From: Chamaecyparis obtusa
Taxonomy: Eukaryota; Streptophyta; Pinopsida; Cupressales; Cupressaceae
Direction of reading: 5' to 3'
DNA: 64,000 nt
Assembly: GCA_027943335.1 (NCBI GenBank)
Contig: BSBK01000524.1
Span: 1,072,001-1,136,000, forward strand
Positions 12,063 to 24,129 of the stretch are shown here, piece after piece; positions within the stretch are counted from its first letter, which is position 1, and the number at the start of each line of letters is the position of its first letter. The notes below the pieces were generated by a model. It did not search any database. It had not been told where the DNA came from and saw only the letters and a list, made by a program, of their open reading frames with translations. The translations under genes were made by a program, and so were the position numbers.

Positions 12063-12842
12063 GGACCCATTTGGTAGCGGGAATTAGCCTAGAATTGACA
12101 TTTGTTATTTCCCATTTCGTCGAATCCTCAGTTTGGGAGTGCAATCTGAAAATAGAATAGGAATATGTAAATGCTCATTTTGCCAAAAATGAGCATTTAC
12201 ATCTTCCATCTAAAAAGGTGGAATTGGAATTTGAATGGGGGGAAAGCAAATTTTTAAATTTTTCATGTCTACACTTAATTATTTAATTTTTTATTTGTGT
12301 GGGGAGGGATTTAATTTATTTTTTATTTGTCTGGGTGGTTTGTAACTTTGTTATTTATTCGAATTTTTTGGAAAAAAATTCAAATTTTTTGCCAATTTTT
12401 TTTTCAAATTTGTTTTGGAATTTTTTGATGATTTTGTTGATTTTTTTTCAATTTTTCTTTTTTGAAAAATTGATTTTTTTATTTTTTGAATTTTTTCTCG
12501 AATTTATTTTCTAAATTTTTTGTCGATTTTTTTTCGAATTTTGGTTGCAGTGATTGTAACTTGGTTGCCTGCCACCAACTTTGGCTGCCTAAAACGGTTT
12601 ACGATTCCATTTTAAATTCAATTCCATTAATAAAAATGAATTATTAAATTCAAAAACATTAAAATAATTTTTAAAAGAAAAAAAAAATCATACTCAAATT
12701 CCAATTCCAATTTCAAAAAGTGGAACCAAACGGTCCAAACATAATCCAGAAATGAAAAACTAGATTATCAAATCCATGATTTGACCATTTCTAGCATTTG
12801 ATCAAATCCATCGTTTCCTAATTCTCACTACCAAACGGGCCC
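12063..12842. mobile_element. 780-bp MITE, PIF/Harbinger (Tourist) type, inside E2 linker
   Basis: Terminal inverted repeats of about 25 bp match with four differences: GGACCCATTTGGTAG at 12063, and the complement of the 3' end reads GGGCCCGTTTGGTAG. All four differences are transitions. The element is flanked on both sides by TTA (12060-12062 and 12843-12845), the 3-bp target duplication typical of PIF/Harbinger elements. It contains a T-rich core (about 12250-12540) and a perfect 17-bp stem inverted repeat at 12165-12202. It encodes no transposase. ORFs in the T-rich core are composition artefacts. Confidence 0.88.
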
Positions 12843-12845
12843 TTA

Positions 12846-13270
12846 GGGAATAATTTTGAAGGTTTACCACAGGATTTGGGGGAGAGAGAAAGTTAACCAA
12901 TACACATTGTGTTTGCAAACTTATACTCCCCAATACCTTGATCTTTGAATCTAACCTTATTTTTAGACTTAGTAACCTTTTCCTTTCCTTTAGACTAGTT
13001 AGATGTCTTTTCTTTATCTTCAGAAAAAGTGGACTGAATAGGAGTTTCTTGTGTGACAAGATGAATATACTCATTCAGTGGGAAATAGTTTGATTGCTTA
13101 TCTTCCAGCCTTTTGCAATACTAAAAGTGTTCATGGTCTCTAGGGAATGTTATTTTGGCTCCATGGTGTGGGAATTTTAAACATTGATTAAATGTAGACG
13201 GGACACCTGAGATAGCGTATATCCATGGTATACCCAAGAGAATGTTATAGGGTAGATCTTAATCAAGCAC
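12846..13270 (-). pseudogene. E2 linker remnant between protease and MITE
   Basis: Decayed coding sequence lies between the protease domain and the MITE. Its frames are broken and I recognise no domain. Position alone assigns it to the protease-RT linker. Confidence 0.4.
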
Positions 13271-13558
13271 CTAATAGACTATTTCAATAAGGGTTGGGCC
13301 CACTTGTAAGGGGAGTGCAATGAGACCTTTACTCACCCTTTCTCTATCATCATATGTTTTTATTATGATTCTTTTATTTACATCAATAAGGTCTTTAGAA
13401 AGACCTATGTTGCGGATAATACTTAAAGTACACAAATTTAGATTGGATCCATTGTCTATGAGGACTCTTTTGATTCGAGCATTATGGATGGTCACTTGAA
13501 TATCGAGGGGTTTATTGTGGTGAGGATTGAGACCTTGGAAATATTTGTTAGTAAACAC
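13271..13558 (-). pseudogene. pol: E2 aspartic protease domain
   Basis: NKPLDIQVTIHNARIKRVLI leads into the active-site loop IDNGSNLNLCTL, followed by IRNIGLSKDLIDVNKR, KTYDDRERVSKGLIALPLQVG. This is the retropepsin of Tat-type gypsy elements, where the loop usually reads IDGGS or IDGGA. The catalytic Asp is present; the next residue is Asn rather than Gly. Element C has the matching domain at 53773-54150. Confidence 0.88.
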
Positions 13559-15514
13559 CAGGTGTCTTTGGGTAGCTCAGTTTCTGATCATGGCTTGGAA
13601 CTAGGGTGCATTCATATTTTTAGGGACACGAGACTCGGTCAAGTAATTTTCAAGGACCTCTTTGTAGATAGGGGATGTATGTAGAAGCTTAAGGATGGAT
13701 ATTTGTGTAGGAGTCTTATTTAACTAATAAATTAGGTCATAATGTGACATAGTTCATGTCAATCTAGATGGTGTAGTAGGTGGACTCTAACAAGTGGATT
13801 TGCATTAGCTTGTATAGTGACTTGAGTATGATGAGTGGTGACATTGAAATAAACACTCTTTAGGGTTAGTGTGTTTACATGAGCTTTAGATTGTTTGATG
13901 TGGCCACACAGTGAGTCAAAACCACAAACATCATTTTCTTCTAGGCTACCAAAAGTGTGTTCATCTCCTGAGATCTTGTTTGTAGTATAATCATAGGAAA
14001 AGCCTTTGGATGATGAGGCATTATTTTGATTGTGCTCTGGAAAAGGCTTAAAATATATTTTTAATTGGGCATTGGAGGTAGAGTCATTTGACCTTCTACT
14101 TCAATTTTTCCATCGTTAATCAAATCTTGAAAAAAATGGAAACATTTCATGCATTTCTTGATTTCATGCCCTTTGATATGATGATAATCAAAGTATTCAT
14201 TATCTGTATACCAGTTTGGTTTTGGTTTATTATCATCAAAAGTTCTTGTGTTAGGAAAGACCATCATCCCTTCATTGATGTCTAAACCCCGAAAGACGAT
14301 ATCAAGGGATTCTGCTAGCTGGGTGAATTGCCATCATTTTTGTGGTCTATTGTTGTTGTTGTTGTTGTTTCCATTATAACATGAGAATAGGGAACCATGA
14401 TAACTAGATCCTTGATTCTGATTCTAGTTGTTTGAATTATTTTGATTGCCTTGATTGTTATGATTGTTCTAATTGTGATTGTTTTGATCATTGTTGTTGC
14501 AATTAGCTTGGTTATTGTTGTTGGATACTTGAACATTTTGGACATGTTTAGCATTTGTCACTCCATCATTAACGACACCTTTGTTCTTAGAACAGAACTT
14601 GGGTTTATCATTAGTGTTGTTAGATGAATTAGGGGTACAATGTTTAATGATTCCTTTCATCAAAAGTCCATATTTGATAGACTTCCCCTTTTTAATAAGT
14701 GCCTCAAATGAGTCTGGGGAAGCCTTTTTCATCTAGAATGACACCTATGTAACCATATTCTTAGTGAAGATATCAATGAGATGTGAATCTAGGATTTTCC
14801 AAGCCATGCGATTTGAAAGGTTTTGCCATCTTTGGAGAAAGCTAGCAAAGGTTTCCCCATTTCTTTGTTTCGTGTTGCACAAGTCACTCAGTGATGCTTG
14901 GTGTTTGATATTATAAGATTATTGTGCAACAAACTTCTCAAAAAGATCATGAAAATTAGATATAGAACCAGGAGGAAGATGTAGTAGCCACTCTAGGACA
15001 GGTCCACCAAGACTCTTGGTGAAGAGTTTTAGAAGGAAATGATCATTATGGGAAACTTCTTGAGCTGATACATAAAATTCCTTGACATTTTGCATGGGGA
15101 ATGAGTTTCCCTTGTATTTATCAAATTTTGAAATTTCAAAATTGGTAGGGAATGGTTGAATGGTGATCAATTTGTCAAATGGATAAGGACATATCTCTTT
15201 GAAAGATAATTCCTTCTTCCCTCATTTTTCAATAGTCATCATCATGCTCTTAAGCTCGTCGATTTGTTGGACTACTTCAGGAGGATTATTGTTAGAAATT
15301 GTATGAGCTTGATGTTCTCCTCCTCTTGATGACACATTAAGTCCTCTAAGAGGTGGAGGATTTGTATTTTTTTGTGGTTGGTGTTGTTCATATGTGCAGA
15401 ATTTTGATTTTTTAGGACTCCACTAGGCTTCGAGAAAATTGAAGCAGAGCATCCTCCTGAGGACCCTGGTTGTTGTTCAGTTATGTGACCCATGTTTAAG
15501 CCATCATTACTCAC
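13559..15514 (-). pseudogene. gag: E2 gag
   Basis: In transcript order: an N-terminal segment at 15514-15272 (GHITEQQPGSSGGCSASIFS), the capsid domain at 15170-14919 (FEISKFDKYKGNSF, NVKEFYVSAQEVSHNDHFLL, GGPVLEWLLHLPPGSIS), then a Gln/Asn-rich section from GTT repeats near 14350-14520. The C-terminal knuckle-like block at 14267-14061 (EYFDYHHIKGHEIKKCMK, FFQDLINDGKIE) has the first Cys position occupied by Phe. Frameshifts and stops separate these blocks. The 13559-14060 part is poorly conserved. Confidence 0.85.
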
Positions 15515-18500
15515 CCCATTGACATTGTTTGAGTTAGGCTTGCTAAGAAGCTGTCAGATTTGTTCAAGTGTATCATGGGTAGGTCGATTCATATTATTAG
15601 ATATTTATGGCATTAGGGGGGTTCCTTGCTTTTGTTGGTTCAAATCAAATTATTCTCAAGCAAGGTTTCATAAAAAATGTCAAGAAGTGTGACATCCCTC
15701 TAAATAAGTTTCATGAAGATATTAGAACTATTGGCTTGGATTAGATCTTCCACTAAGCTCAAATTGTTGGGATCATTGAAAAATTCTTTAGCTCATGGAT
15801 TAGCACTAACACTTTTGAGTATAACTGTGTGAGATTCCATGTGTGGTTATTCCTCTTCATTAAAGTCTTCTTGATAGATAGTCTCCTGATCATTATCCTT
15901 AGTGAGAGATTCTTATCTTAACTTTTCTTGTGACTGGGTAAGTACCATGCATGGGTGACCTTAGAATGGTTGGATCAAATAAGGATGAATTATTGATGAA
16001 ATATGATGAAGAGAAGAAAGGACTTGATGAACTAGGAGAAACTTGGTCTAGGTTTGGATTGGATTAAGAGGACTAAGCCTCAAGGATTGATTGAATTTGA
16101 TTTGAGAGGAGCTAATCCTCAATGATTGATTTGATTAGATTGGATTAAAGAGGAAGTAATCCTCAAAGATTTATTTGATTTAAAGGTTTGGAAAAAACCT
16201 AGGTGAGACAAGACCTTGTGATTGTGAAAACAAAGGATTGGATTTGATTTAAAATATTCTCTTATTTGGGTGATATACTGATGATCCCCAACTAAAATAG
16301 GATTGGATTAAAAGTACTAGAGAAAGACTTCTTGAAGCAGCAAGGGATTAATGTTTTCTTTGATTAAAGGTCTATGAGACACTATTGGATTGATTCTTTC
16401 ACCCTATTGCTTGATTAAGGTGTGAAAGATGGATTTATTTGATTTTGATTTGAAGTCCAAGGTTTTGATTAATGCTCTTAATGTTTCCAAAATGTGGATG
16501 AAGGAAGAGGTGATTAAAGATGAGGAAATGATGAATGATTTTGAAGAAGAAGGAAAGTCAAAGGTACTTAATCATAGGATTCCCAAGTGACAAAGGCCAT
16601 GTTCACTTTGTTCTTGGCAACAACATTAGCAACCCGATTGTTATAGTTGATTTTATCAAACTTTTCATTGGCTTCAAGAGTATTTTGGATAGATTTCAAA
16701 TAGGATTTGTTAACTCTATCCTTTCTATTAGCAATCTTCTTTTCTTTGTGCACTTGGGAAACTGGGAGTTTTACCTTCTTATGTTTTACACCATCAGACA
16801 TGCCTTACCAAGAAGAAAAACATGATATGGATTTTGATGACAAAAATCAGGAACATAATATCTTGATGGATCAAAGGATGTTCTTGGAAAGAACTCATTT
16901 CATTCAAAAATCAAACGTTTAGGTTACAAGAACATTTGTTGAAAATAGTCCTACAAGGAACAAAGCAACCTTGTGGGATTCAAGTGTATGGGTTTTTTTA
17001 TAATGGAAAGTAAAAAGCACACTTTTTATCCCTAGAAGGAGATTAGCTGAGATTGAAAACCTTTTCTCACTGACTTAGGAACACACCCAATGACTCCTTA
17101 GAATACAGTCATCACCAAGCATGCAATGGCCCCAGTCATGGTCTTGTATTATCAAAGTGTTAACATTGATGGGGGCTCGATATGGTGAGTGCCTTGGGGA
17201 GATTACTATTCTCCTTTCACATAGATTATCAACCTTTTGGAGGTGAATAGGGTGGCCACTAATCTACAACTTATAGTCAAGGCATCCTTTCATGATCATC
17301 CCCTATAGTCCCGACTTGTGAAATTGAGGCCTATAGCCCTACAAGTACTCTAACTAGCGTAGTCCCACAAGCAAGATTTAGGTCGCTCGGCCCTATGTGT
17401 GTTGAAGAATATGTGAACATTAAAGTGTAAACATAGAACTACCCATGTCTTCTGAGACTTTAATCTCAAGGAAGCATATATTTATAGTGGGTGGAAGAGA
17501 TGGCGTATACTTGTCCCCACTTTGAGTCATTCCCGAGAGATTTTTTCCTCAACCGATAGGCTCTCTAAAGGTCTAATGAAAAAACATATGGATTGGCCTT
17601 GGAAGGGGTCTAGATTTCTGGTTTTCCCTCAAGGGGAAAAGAGCATACTCTCCTATCCAATGAGTTTCTCTCCCAAACACACCAAACTATTTATTAATTC
17701 CAAGTTTCTTTAAGACAAAAATTCAAAGGGTTCTAGGTTTCTGATTTTCCCACTTGGAGAAAAGAGAATACTCCCTAGCTAATGAATCATTATAAAAAAT
17801 AAACTTCGTACTTAAAGCTAGCTACCTAAGAAATCATTAAAAAAATATAATGTTTGATTGAATCTCCTTGGCAACCTACAAAATAACTTTGGTGAGTAGT
17901 TTAAAGTGTGTGGTCTTCCAACAACGTCCTGCAAAAAAAACAAGTTTGTAGTCTTAAAATATTCAAATCTTGGTCAAAAATCTACAAAATCACTGTTAGA
18001 AGGCATTAAATATCAGTATCTTCCAAAAAAACCTATATCAACAAACCCAAAATGTAAGATTTTATGAAAAAGAGATGAAATCAGGTAGAGATGCATGTCT
18101 GCAGGTAGAGATGCATGTCTATCAGAGACACCTATCTTCAGGCAAAGATGCCTATGTACAAGAAGAGACACATGTTAGATAGAGACGCATGTTTTCTGGC
18201 CCAGATGCCTTTCTATAGGATGAGACACCTTTATGTATAGAAAATAAGTAATAACTATAATTTTTAAGGTTTTATACTTCCATTAAGTTGCAAATGCATA
18301 AAAAAGGTTTCTTATGATAAAAACATAGTGATTTTCAATCTTAATATGCTAGAAAGTTTTATTTAATCAACTAAAAAAAGCTAATGTAAAATGGAACCCC
18401 CTTTCTAGAAGAGACACCTGTGTACATGCAGAGCCACCTATCTACACAAAAAAAAATATTTTCTTAGCTTTATGTATTTTTATTCATTTGAAATATAATA

Positions 18501-18763
18501 AGGTGTTTTACTAATGATCATTAGCCTTAATGTGATTAGAAAATGCAAGTTATATTGATTAAAACAAACTAAAATGGAAGAAAAACCCTTTCTAGAAGAG
18601 ATGCATGTCTATAGGTGGAGATGCCTATTTACAGGGAGAGACACCTATGTAGTGGAGATATCTATCAGTAGGAAGAGACACCTCTGGACTAGCCGAGATG
18701 CCTATCTATAAATTTCATGAAAAACTTTCACAAAAGTAAGAAAAATTGTTAGAAAATCAGAAT
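15515..18763 (-). other. E2 leader (5' untranslated region), repeat-rich
   Basis: This 3.2-kb stretch lies between gag and the primer site candidate. A Lys-rich minus-strand ORF at 16568-16801 (KHKKVKLPVSQVHKEKK) has no recognised domain and is unproven. Three imperfect copies of a short unit with AGAGGA...TAATCCTC inverted halves start near 16067, 16105 and 16149. Two related blocks at about 17605-17660 and 17728-17785 have counterparts in the leader of element C. Clusters of a 19-20-base repeat occupy 18083-18720. Confidence 0.55.
18083..18720 (-). repeat. Short tandem repeat clusters in E2 leader
   Basis: The phrase AGAGATGCATGTCTACAGG and variants (AGAGACACCTATGTAC...) recurs every 19-20 bases at 18083-18235, 18405-18450 and 18590-18715. 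A larger period is also seen: TTTCTAGAAGAGA begins at 18402 and again at 18589, 187 bases apart, each time leading into the short repeats. The repeats are degenerate, so the array is old. Confidence 0.75.
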
Positions 18764-18785
18764 GTGGGTCCCATCCAGCATGCCA
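18764..18785 (-). other. E2 primer binding site candidate
   Basis: On the minus strand, TGGCATGCTGGATGGGACCC follows TTTT and a CA-ending sequence (CATATACA). Element C has the same arrangement: an LTR end in CACACA, then TTTT, then TGG. I could not match the sequence to a tRNA I know, so the call rests on position and the TGG start. Confidence 0.5.
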
Positions 18786-19322
18786 AAAATGTATATGTAG
18801 AAAAATGACTTGTATGGAGAAATAATAAACACTCAAATGTTAGTTGTACATGTGCATATAAAATATCTTAAACTAACAATAAAATCATGTTTAAACTCAT
18901 TCCTATACTATTCTCCACATAACCTCGGATGAGCATGAAGCAAGTGCACCCAAGACTTGATTGATTTAAGCTCTTAGAGAGGTTTTGAGTGTGCTCTCCC
19001 AACACAAATATAGATCTCACTATGAATGCAAGGTAAAACAAAGATTGAACTACTCAAGGAGGAGCTATAGAAGCAACTCTCAAATATTCAATAAGAAGCC
19101 AATGAGGCTCAAAAAGGAGCTATGGAAGAAACCCTCAAGCTCAATGGCATGTAACTAACAAGTAGAAATAAAGCTAAAGCATGGACTGAAACTAAATTCT
19201 AAATCTACAATAAAGATCAAACAACTACCAAATAGTTAGTAAAAGCTCTAAAATGCAAGAAAGAAAACTAGCATTATAATTCTACATGCAAAATGATGCA
19301 TGATTTGCTTGAGGCAAGGGTC

Positions 19323-19331
19323 CTATTTATA
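19323..19331 (-). promoter_or_regulatory. TATA box in E2 LTR
   Basis: Minus strand CCTATAAATAGGA. Transcription would start some 25-35 bases lower, near 19295. The neighbourhood (TTATAGGATTTTGGAGG on the plus strand) resembles the TATA region at 63643-63665. Confidence 0.6.
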
Positions 19332-19544
19332 GGATTTTGGAGGTATTGGTCATTTTTTTTGTCATTATGGTTTCCTATGAAAATGGCCTAGCTTGGAAAT
19401 AAGTCTTTCTATTTTTCATAGGGTTTTATGAAAAATTTCCTTATCTAAATCTGAAAACCCTACCTTAGATCTATTTGTGTGTTACTTTTCCATGTCACTT
19501 AAGTCTTTTTATTCGGCACATGGTTTTTGTTTCCCTTTATATCT

Positions 19545-20530
19545 CCAACTCTCATAATGTTTGATGTTAAGTATAAAAATCTAGAGATTGGGTGACAAGG
19601 TAAAGTCTTAATAGATAAAAGATTATCTTTTAATCTCACAATGGCCAGTAGTTAGTTCTTTTTATCTAGTGACTTGGCGAAAATGATTTCTCCAAGTCTT
19701 GTAATATTCGGCGGTGATGTCTAAACATTCAGCGACCTGGTGACAAGGCTTTCTCTAGGTCTCCAATTGTCTGGCAGTTAGTTCATTTTATTTAGTGATC
19801 TAGCACAACAGTTATCTCCAGATCTCATTAACAAATGGTTAAGTCATGAGGGATCTGGTGATCTGGTGAAAAGGGTTTTAAGCCTTAACAATGACAGTTA
19901 TCTCTAACTCTCATAAAGTGGTGGTTAATTCTTAATAAATTTGGAGATTGAGTGGTAAAGTGAATGGCTTAACATGTTATGGATATCTATAGATCTCGTA
20001 ATGTTTGATGTTAAGTATTAAACATTTGGCGACTTGGCGATAGGGTTATCTCCCAATCTCATGAAGTCACAGTTAAGTCTTAAAGAATTTGGAGATCCAG
20101 TGACAAGGTTAAGAAGTAAATAGGTAAAACTTATCTCCAAATCTTGCAATGCCACAGTCAAGACATGAAATATTTTGACATTAAAAGACCATTATGGATG
20201 ATAATAGAGATCAATGGCTACCGCTGAATCTCGAGATAAATCCTGAGTTACGTAAAGTATGCAGCGATTGAGAGATATGTGTTATCTCTGAATATCATAA
20301 TAAAACCATGGTTAGAACTAATGTCTGGAGATTGGGAGATTTACTTCAGTCGCTGAGTCTCAAGATGGAATGTGAGTTAAGCAGAATACTCAGAGACTGT
20401 GAGAATGCTTCAGTCGCTAAATCTTGAGATATAACCACGGTCAAGCTAAGCATTTAGAGATTATGGGATAATTAGTTGTCGCACGATCTCCAGATTGACA
20501 CATGATTAGATTTCATGGTGATAAAGAGAA
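19545..20530. repeat. Degenerate minisatellite, about 63- and 86-bp spacing
   Basis: A TTAAGT-like anchor recurs at 19567, 19652, 19715, 19778, 19839, 19925, 20011, 20073, 20158, 20248, 20312, 20377, 20441 and 20506. Spacings are 85, 63, 63, 61, 86, 86, 62, 85, 90, 64, 65, 64 and 65. Units carry both an ATCTCCAGATCTC-like half and a GGAGATCTGGTGACAAGG-like half, which are partly self-complementary. The longer units have about 22 extra bases. Confidence 0.8.
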
Positions 20531-20958
20531 AGTAAGAGCATGACATGTTAAAGTACAATGATGAGTTAGAAAAAGTGAACAAGTAATGGCCAATCAGTGT
20601 ACAACTAGGGTTTTTAGTAGTTTTCGAGGGTTTTAAAAGAAAAAGGATACAATGATGGCCTTTTTGCCTTCTTTTCAAGAATTAAATGTACTTTTCAACC
20701 TCACATGCCATGACTAGCTAAAAATTTTAAATTCAAGACATGCAGAGTGAATGTTGAGGTGATTGGGGAAAGATTTTTAGTGATCTTGACAAGCTAGCTA
20801 CATTCATTACTAAATGATATAAAGACATGAGACTACTATCTTGTTGCTTACCAAATTTTTAGATTTTCAGAGAGCCTTAATAAGAGATAGAGCATTTTGC
20901 AATGAGATGTAATTGAGAAGTGTATTTTTAGAAAAGAGCATTATTCAGAGCTAGGAAG

Positions 20959-22588
20959 ATGAGTCAACCAAAGTCAAGCAGGGTCTCATCCAGTGAAGGG
21001 GTTTGAGATTCAGGGGAAGAATCAAAGGGAAAGCATAATTTTTCATAGGAGTTCATCACTTTTCTCCCAAGTTCTACACAAAATAAAAAGGTTAGTGATG
21101 AAGTCTTTTCTAATTACTTATCAACTTGTAGAGACCCAATCACTGCATCTTTCTCAGGATATCATGTTTTTAATTATTTCTATAGCAACCAAGTTAAGTA
21201 GATCCCAGTTTGCAATGCCTGGAAGTTAGGGATGGGAAAGCTTATTATTATAGATGTGTTCCTAGATGTGGACTTATTAATTTAATTGGCTAGGAAATAA
21301 GACCTCGTGTCTAAGACAATTAGGAAAAGTGATCAATATACCCTATTCACTCTTGATAGGGGATCTTTGATGAAGGCCTTTGGCACCTACTTTTCATCTA
21401 CCATAGAAATTGACTTGGGAAAGGAGAGGGAAAAGTATAAGAAACAAAGGAATTTAGTGAAGACCCTCATCCCAAATTTCATGCCAAAAATAGGGAAGTA
21501 TATAGCCCCTCTAGCCACTCACATGAATGCACCATATGAATTCAAGGACCTACATTTTTACATGAGGTATTTACCATATGGACTATGAAGAGTGTTGGGG
21601 ATGGATGGAGATGCAGAGATAATGCCTGCAGACTTACTGATGATTATTCTTGACTTCTAGAATTCCCATGTCAATATTGACTATGATTATATTTAGTGTG
21701 TGATAGATAGGATGCATGAGGGTCTAATGAGCATCAAGGAGAATTTACAACCCCACGTCATGCATTATTCCTTGTTAATTCATTTGATCTTCATCTACAA
21801 TGACTATAATTTTGATGTGCAGATATTGAGACCTAGAATGTTGATTAATGGTCAACCAAACCATGTTCAGCTATGGTTGAGGGTATGGAAATATACATCA
21901 AATGATCATGATTTATGTGGATTTTAGAATTGGATTGTCCATCCAATTCTAAATTTTCCCGGAGTAAATATCACAAGATTGTCCACCAGGGTGCTTAGGC
22001 TTTTAAGGCCTTGTGAGTATGTTGACAAGTGGCCTCTAGACCATAATTGGGGTATTTTTACTTGGAGAATACCTTCACTTTGATCCGATTATATGGTTGT
22101 CCTCAGCCCCCTCATGTACTCCCAAAAATTTTACCTGCAAGGATTTCCCTCATGGAGTTTGTATGTCAGTTGATGTGGACGGATAAGGAGCATCTAGCTC
22201 CCCATAGGAAAGGTACCTTTACCCCTAGACATATCAAAATGAATGAATTTACCATTGGAAAGAGGGCTTTGACTGAAATCAAAAAGTGGTTGAATCAGTT
22301 CAAGATGAGCACAGCTGAATAAAGGTATGTTGATCATGAGGAATTCATAAAGAATGCCAAGAAGCTGTTGATTTCTAGTATTAGCACTGTCCATGAGCAT
22401 GAGGGATTGGATGATGAAGATGTCATCAAGAACATATTGGATGAAGAATAAATTGAGAAGATACTTTGTGTGTTTTATGACCTATTGGGCTTAGAAGCAC
22501 AAATGAAGAAGACAGGGATTGCCTTTGGAGGATAATTTCATGTCCTCCCATACATGTCTAGAATCAATAAAATGATTAGCATGTATGA
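20959..22588 (+). pseudogene. Region D, N-terminal part: unidentified retroelement-type protein
   Basis: It begins at an ATG (20959; MSQPKSSRVSSSEG). The best open pieces lie at 21307-21588 (FGTYFSSTIEIDLGKERE, PHVMHY further on), 21700-21927 (DRMHEGLMSIKENLQPH, YSLLIHLIFIYN), about 21930-22110, and 22140-22322, with stops and frameshifts between. I do not recognise the protein. The SLLIH helix region resembles one in ORF2 of element B (FRFGSLLIHMYIYIEH), which hints at a shared domain. The frame at the break (KMISMYD) resumes exactly after the target duplication at 30842, so the gene was split by element A. Confidence 0.55.
22583..22588 (+). repeat. Target-site duplication of element A, left copy
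   Basis: GTATGA here and again at 30842-30847. Copia insertions usually duplicate 5 bp, so GTATG is the likely duplication with one extra matching base. Confidence 0.8.
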
Positions 22589-23803
22589 TTTTGGAAATAT
22601 ATTGGGAAAGTGTGATACTAAGAGGGGGGGGTGAATTAGACATCATCGATTTATACATTTTGACATAAATGAAACTTGCATAGTATTAGCATAAAACTCA
22701 ACAATGTAACAGATATAATAAGCTAATCATCACCCATGAAAATAAACATAAAACAATGATTTTGGTTACCCAGAAACCCTTGAAAGGTAAAACTGGGGTG
22801 GGGATGACACCCACAAATCTTCACTACTACAGTATAAATTTTTCATGTTAAGGCTACAAGTTTGATCACAAAATATGATCTACCCTGTGAGGGGTATGCC
22901 TTGTTAAGAGCTTTGAGACTTATACAATCTACCTTGCAAAAGGATTTAAAACTTAAAACTAAGTAAGCACTCAGTTAAGATATTTACTAAGGTCTATCAA
23001 AACCACTCAGCTAAGAGATTAACCCTAATACACCTGTTAAAATGTCTCAATGCCTGATCATTTGGTTTGCACTATGATGTTGATTATAGATCTTCTCCTT
23101 ACAGTATAAATTTGATCTCTTCTATCAAATATGTATTTGTTATGTCCTTCACTACTTTTCTCTATTCTTCTCAGTCATTGAACTCTATTTCTGATCATCA
23201 AAATACTTCTCTGCTCTAAAAGTATGAGATCTCCTTCATACTCTTCTACTCATGAAAATACATTTAGAGTTCTAATCAAATCTTATATAGATAATTCACT
23301 TTCTCAGGATTTAAGATCTACGACCTAGATTGTCTCTTTTTTTCACTTAACCTTTCCCTAATTCTAATTGGTTCCATGTGCTACATAGGGATTAATGATT
23401 ATAATACAAGAGCATAATCACCTCCGTGATTTCCTCAACAAATAATAAATGAAATATGAATGTCGGCCAAAAGGGTTTACCTAAGTGTTTGTACCATAAC
23501 AAACACATATATCAATTCTGGCTTTCTCAACATTTGATATCGTTAGCACTCATTATTCACTATTCTTTATACCTTGGTGCTTGGTACTGTCATCTTTACA
23601 TAACTCGGCAAAATCTGACTCAGCTAATATTGAATTACTCGGTGACCACTGCTTACTCAGTAGTGACTACTGCTTGGTAAATGTATAATACACATGACTC
23701 AGCCTATATATGATCACTCGATCACAGTGATGACCGACCAACATTGCCTAGAAAATGACCAAGTGTAAGACACTAATAGACAACAAAACTTTAGGGATCA
23801 ACA
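22589..23803 (-). repeat. Element A 3' LTR
   Basis: A direct repeat of 29628-30841. The inner end is TGTTGATCCC (minus strand), directly after the polypurine tract. The outer end reads TTTTGG where the other copy has TGTTGG, so the terminal dinucleotide has mutated. It contains the G-run hairpin region near 22612-22646. Confidence 0.9.
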
Positions 23804-23815
23804 ATCTCCCCCTTT
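23804..23815 (-). other. Element A polypurine tract
   Basis: Minus strand AAAGGGGGAGAT directly precedes the LTR start TGTTGATCCC. It would prime plus-strand synthesis. Confidence 0.85.
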
Positions 23816-24129
23816 GACATTAGTGGAAAAAATACTTCTCCATGACATTTTCATTACATTTACAAGAGTACTTAGTACTAACAAAAACATTTACAAAATA
23901 CTCCCCCTAAAACTTAACTCAGTCTTCAAAAAAAAATTTACATAACATATATACAAATAAGACTTCCTTATTTGACATACATTCGAATACCATTCATCTC
24001 TGCTTTCTTCATTCTAATTTTGCTTTCTGATATCTCACATGTTGTTTCTATTTTTTGACTTATCATGTCATGTCACTCCTATTTCCCCCTTGCTTTTTTC
24101 ACTTGAAGTTCTTGGGGTGTAGGGATCTT

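Larger units (their letters stand above)
9725..20900 (-). mobile_element. E2: Tat-type Ty3/gypsy element, truncated by E1
   Basis: Read on the minus strand the order is probable LTR (about 20.9-18.79 kb), primer site candidate, long leader, gag, protease, linker, RT, RNase H. The frame then ends at the E1 junction, so integrase should lie beyond E1, outside the window. The order gag-PR-RT-RH and the motifs match the Tat branch of plant gypsy elements. Stops and frameshifts are frequent. The outer (right) boundary near 20.9 kb is an estimate, because the partner LTR is not in the window. Confidence 0.75.
18790..20900 (-). repeat. Probable E2 5' LTR
   Basis: It is bounded on the left by the inferred LTR end at 18790 and contains a good minus-strand TATA box (19323-19331), about 535 bases upstream of that end. 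This fits U3-R-U5 organisation. The U3 part would hold the minisatellite at 19545-20530. The right edge is estimated: the coding region of D begins at 20959. No second copy is in the window, so the call is an inference from the promoter and primer-site positions. Confidence 0.5.

Noticed and set aside
12299..12514. Phe-rich ORF of 71 codons
   Set aside because: It is produced by the T-rich core of the MITE.
18083..18720. Regular short repeats suggesting a CRISPR-like array
   Set aside because: The units are degenerate and abut without unique spacers, in a eukaryotic retroelement leader.
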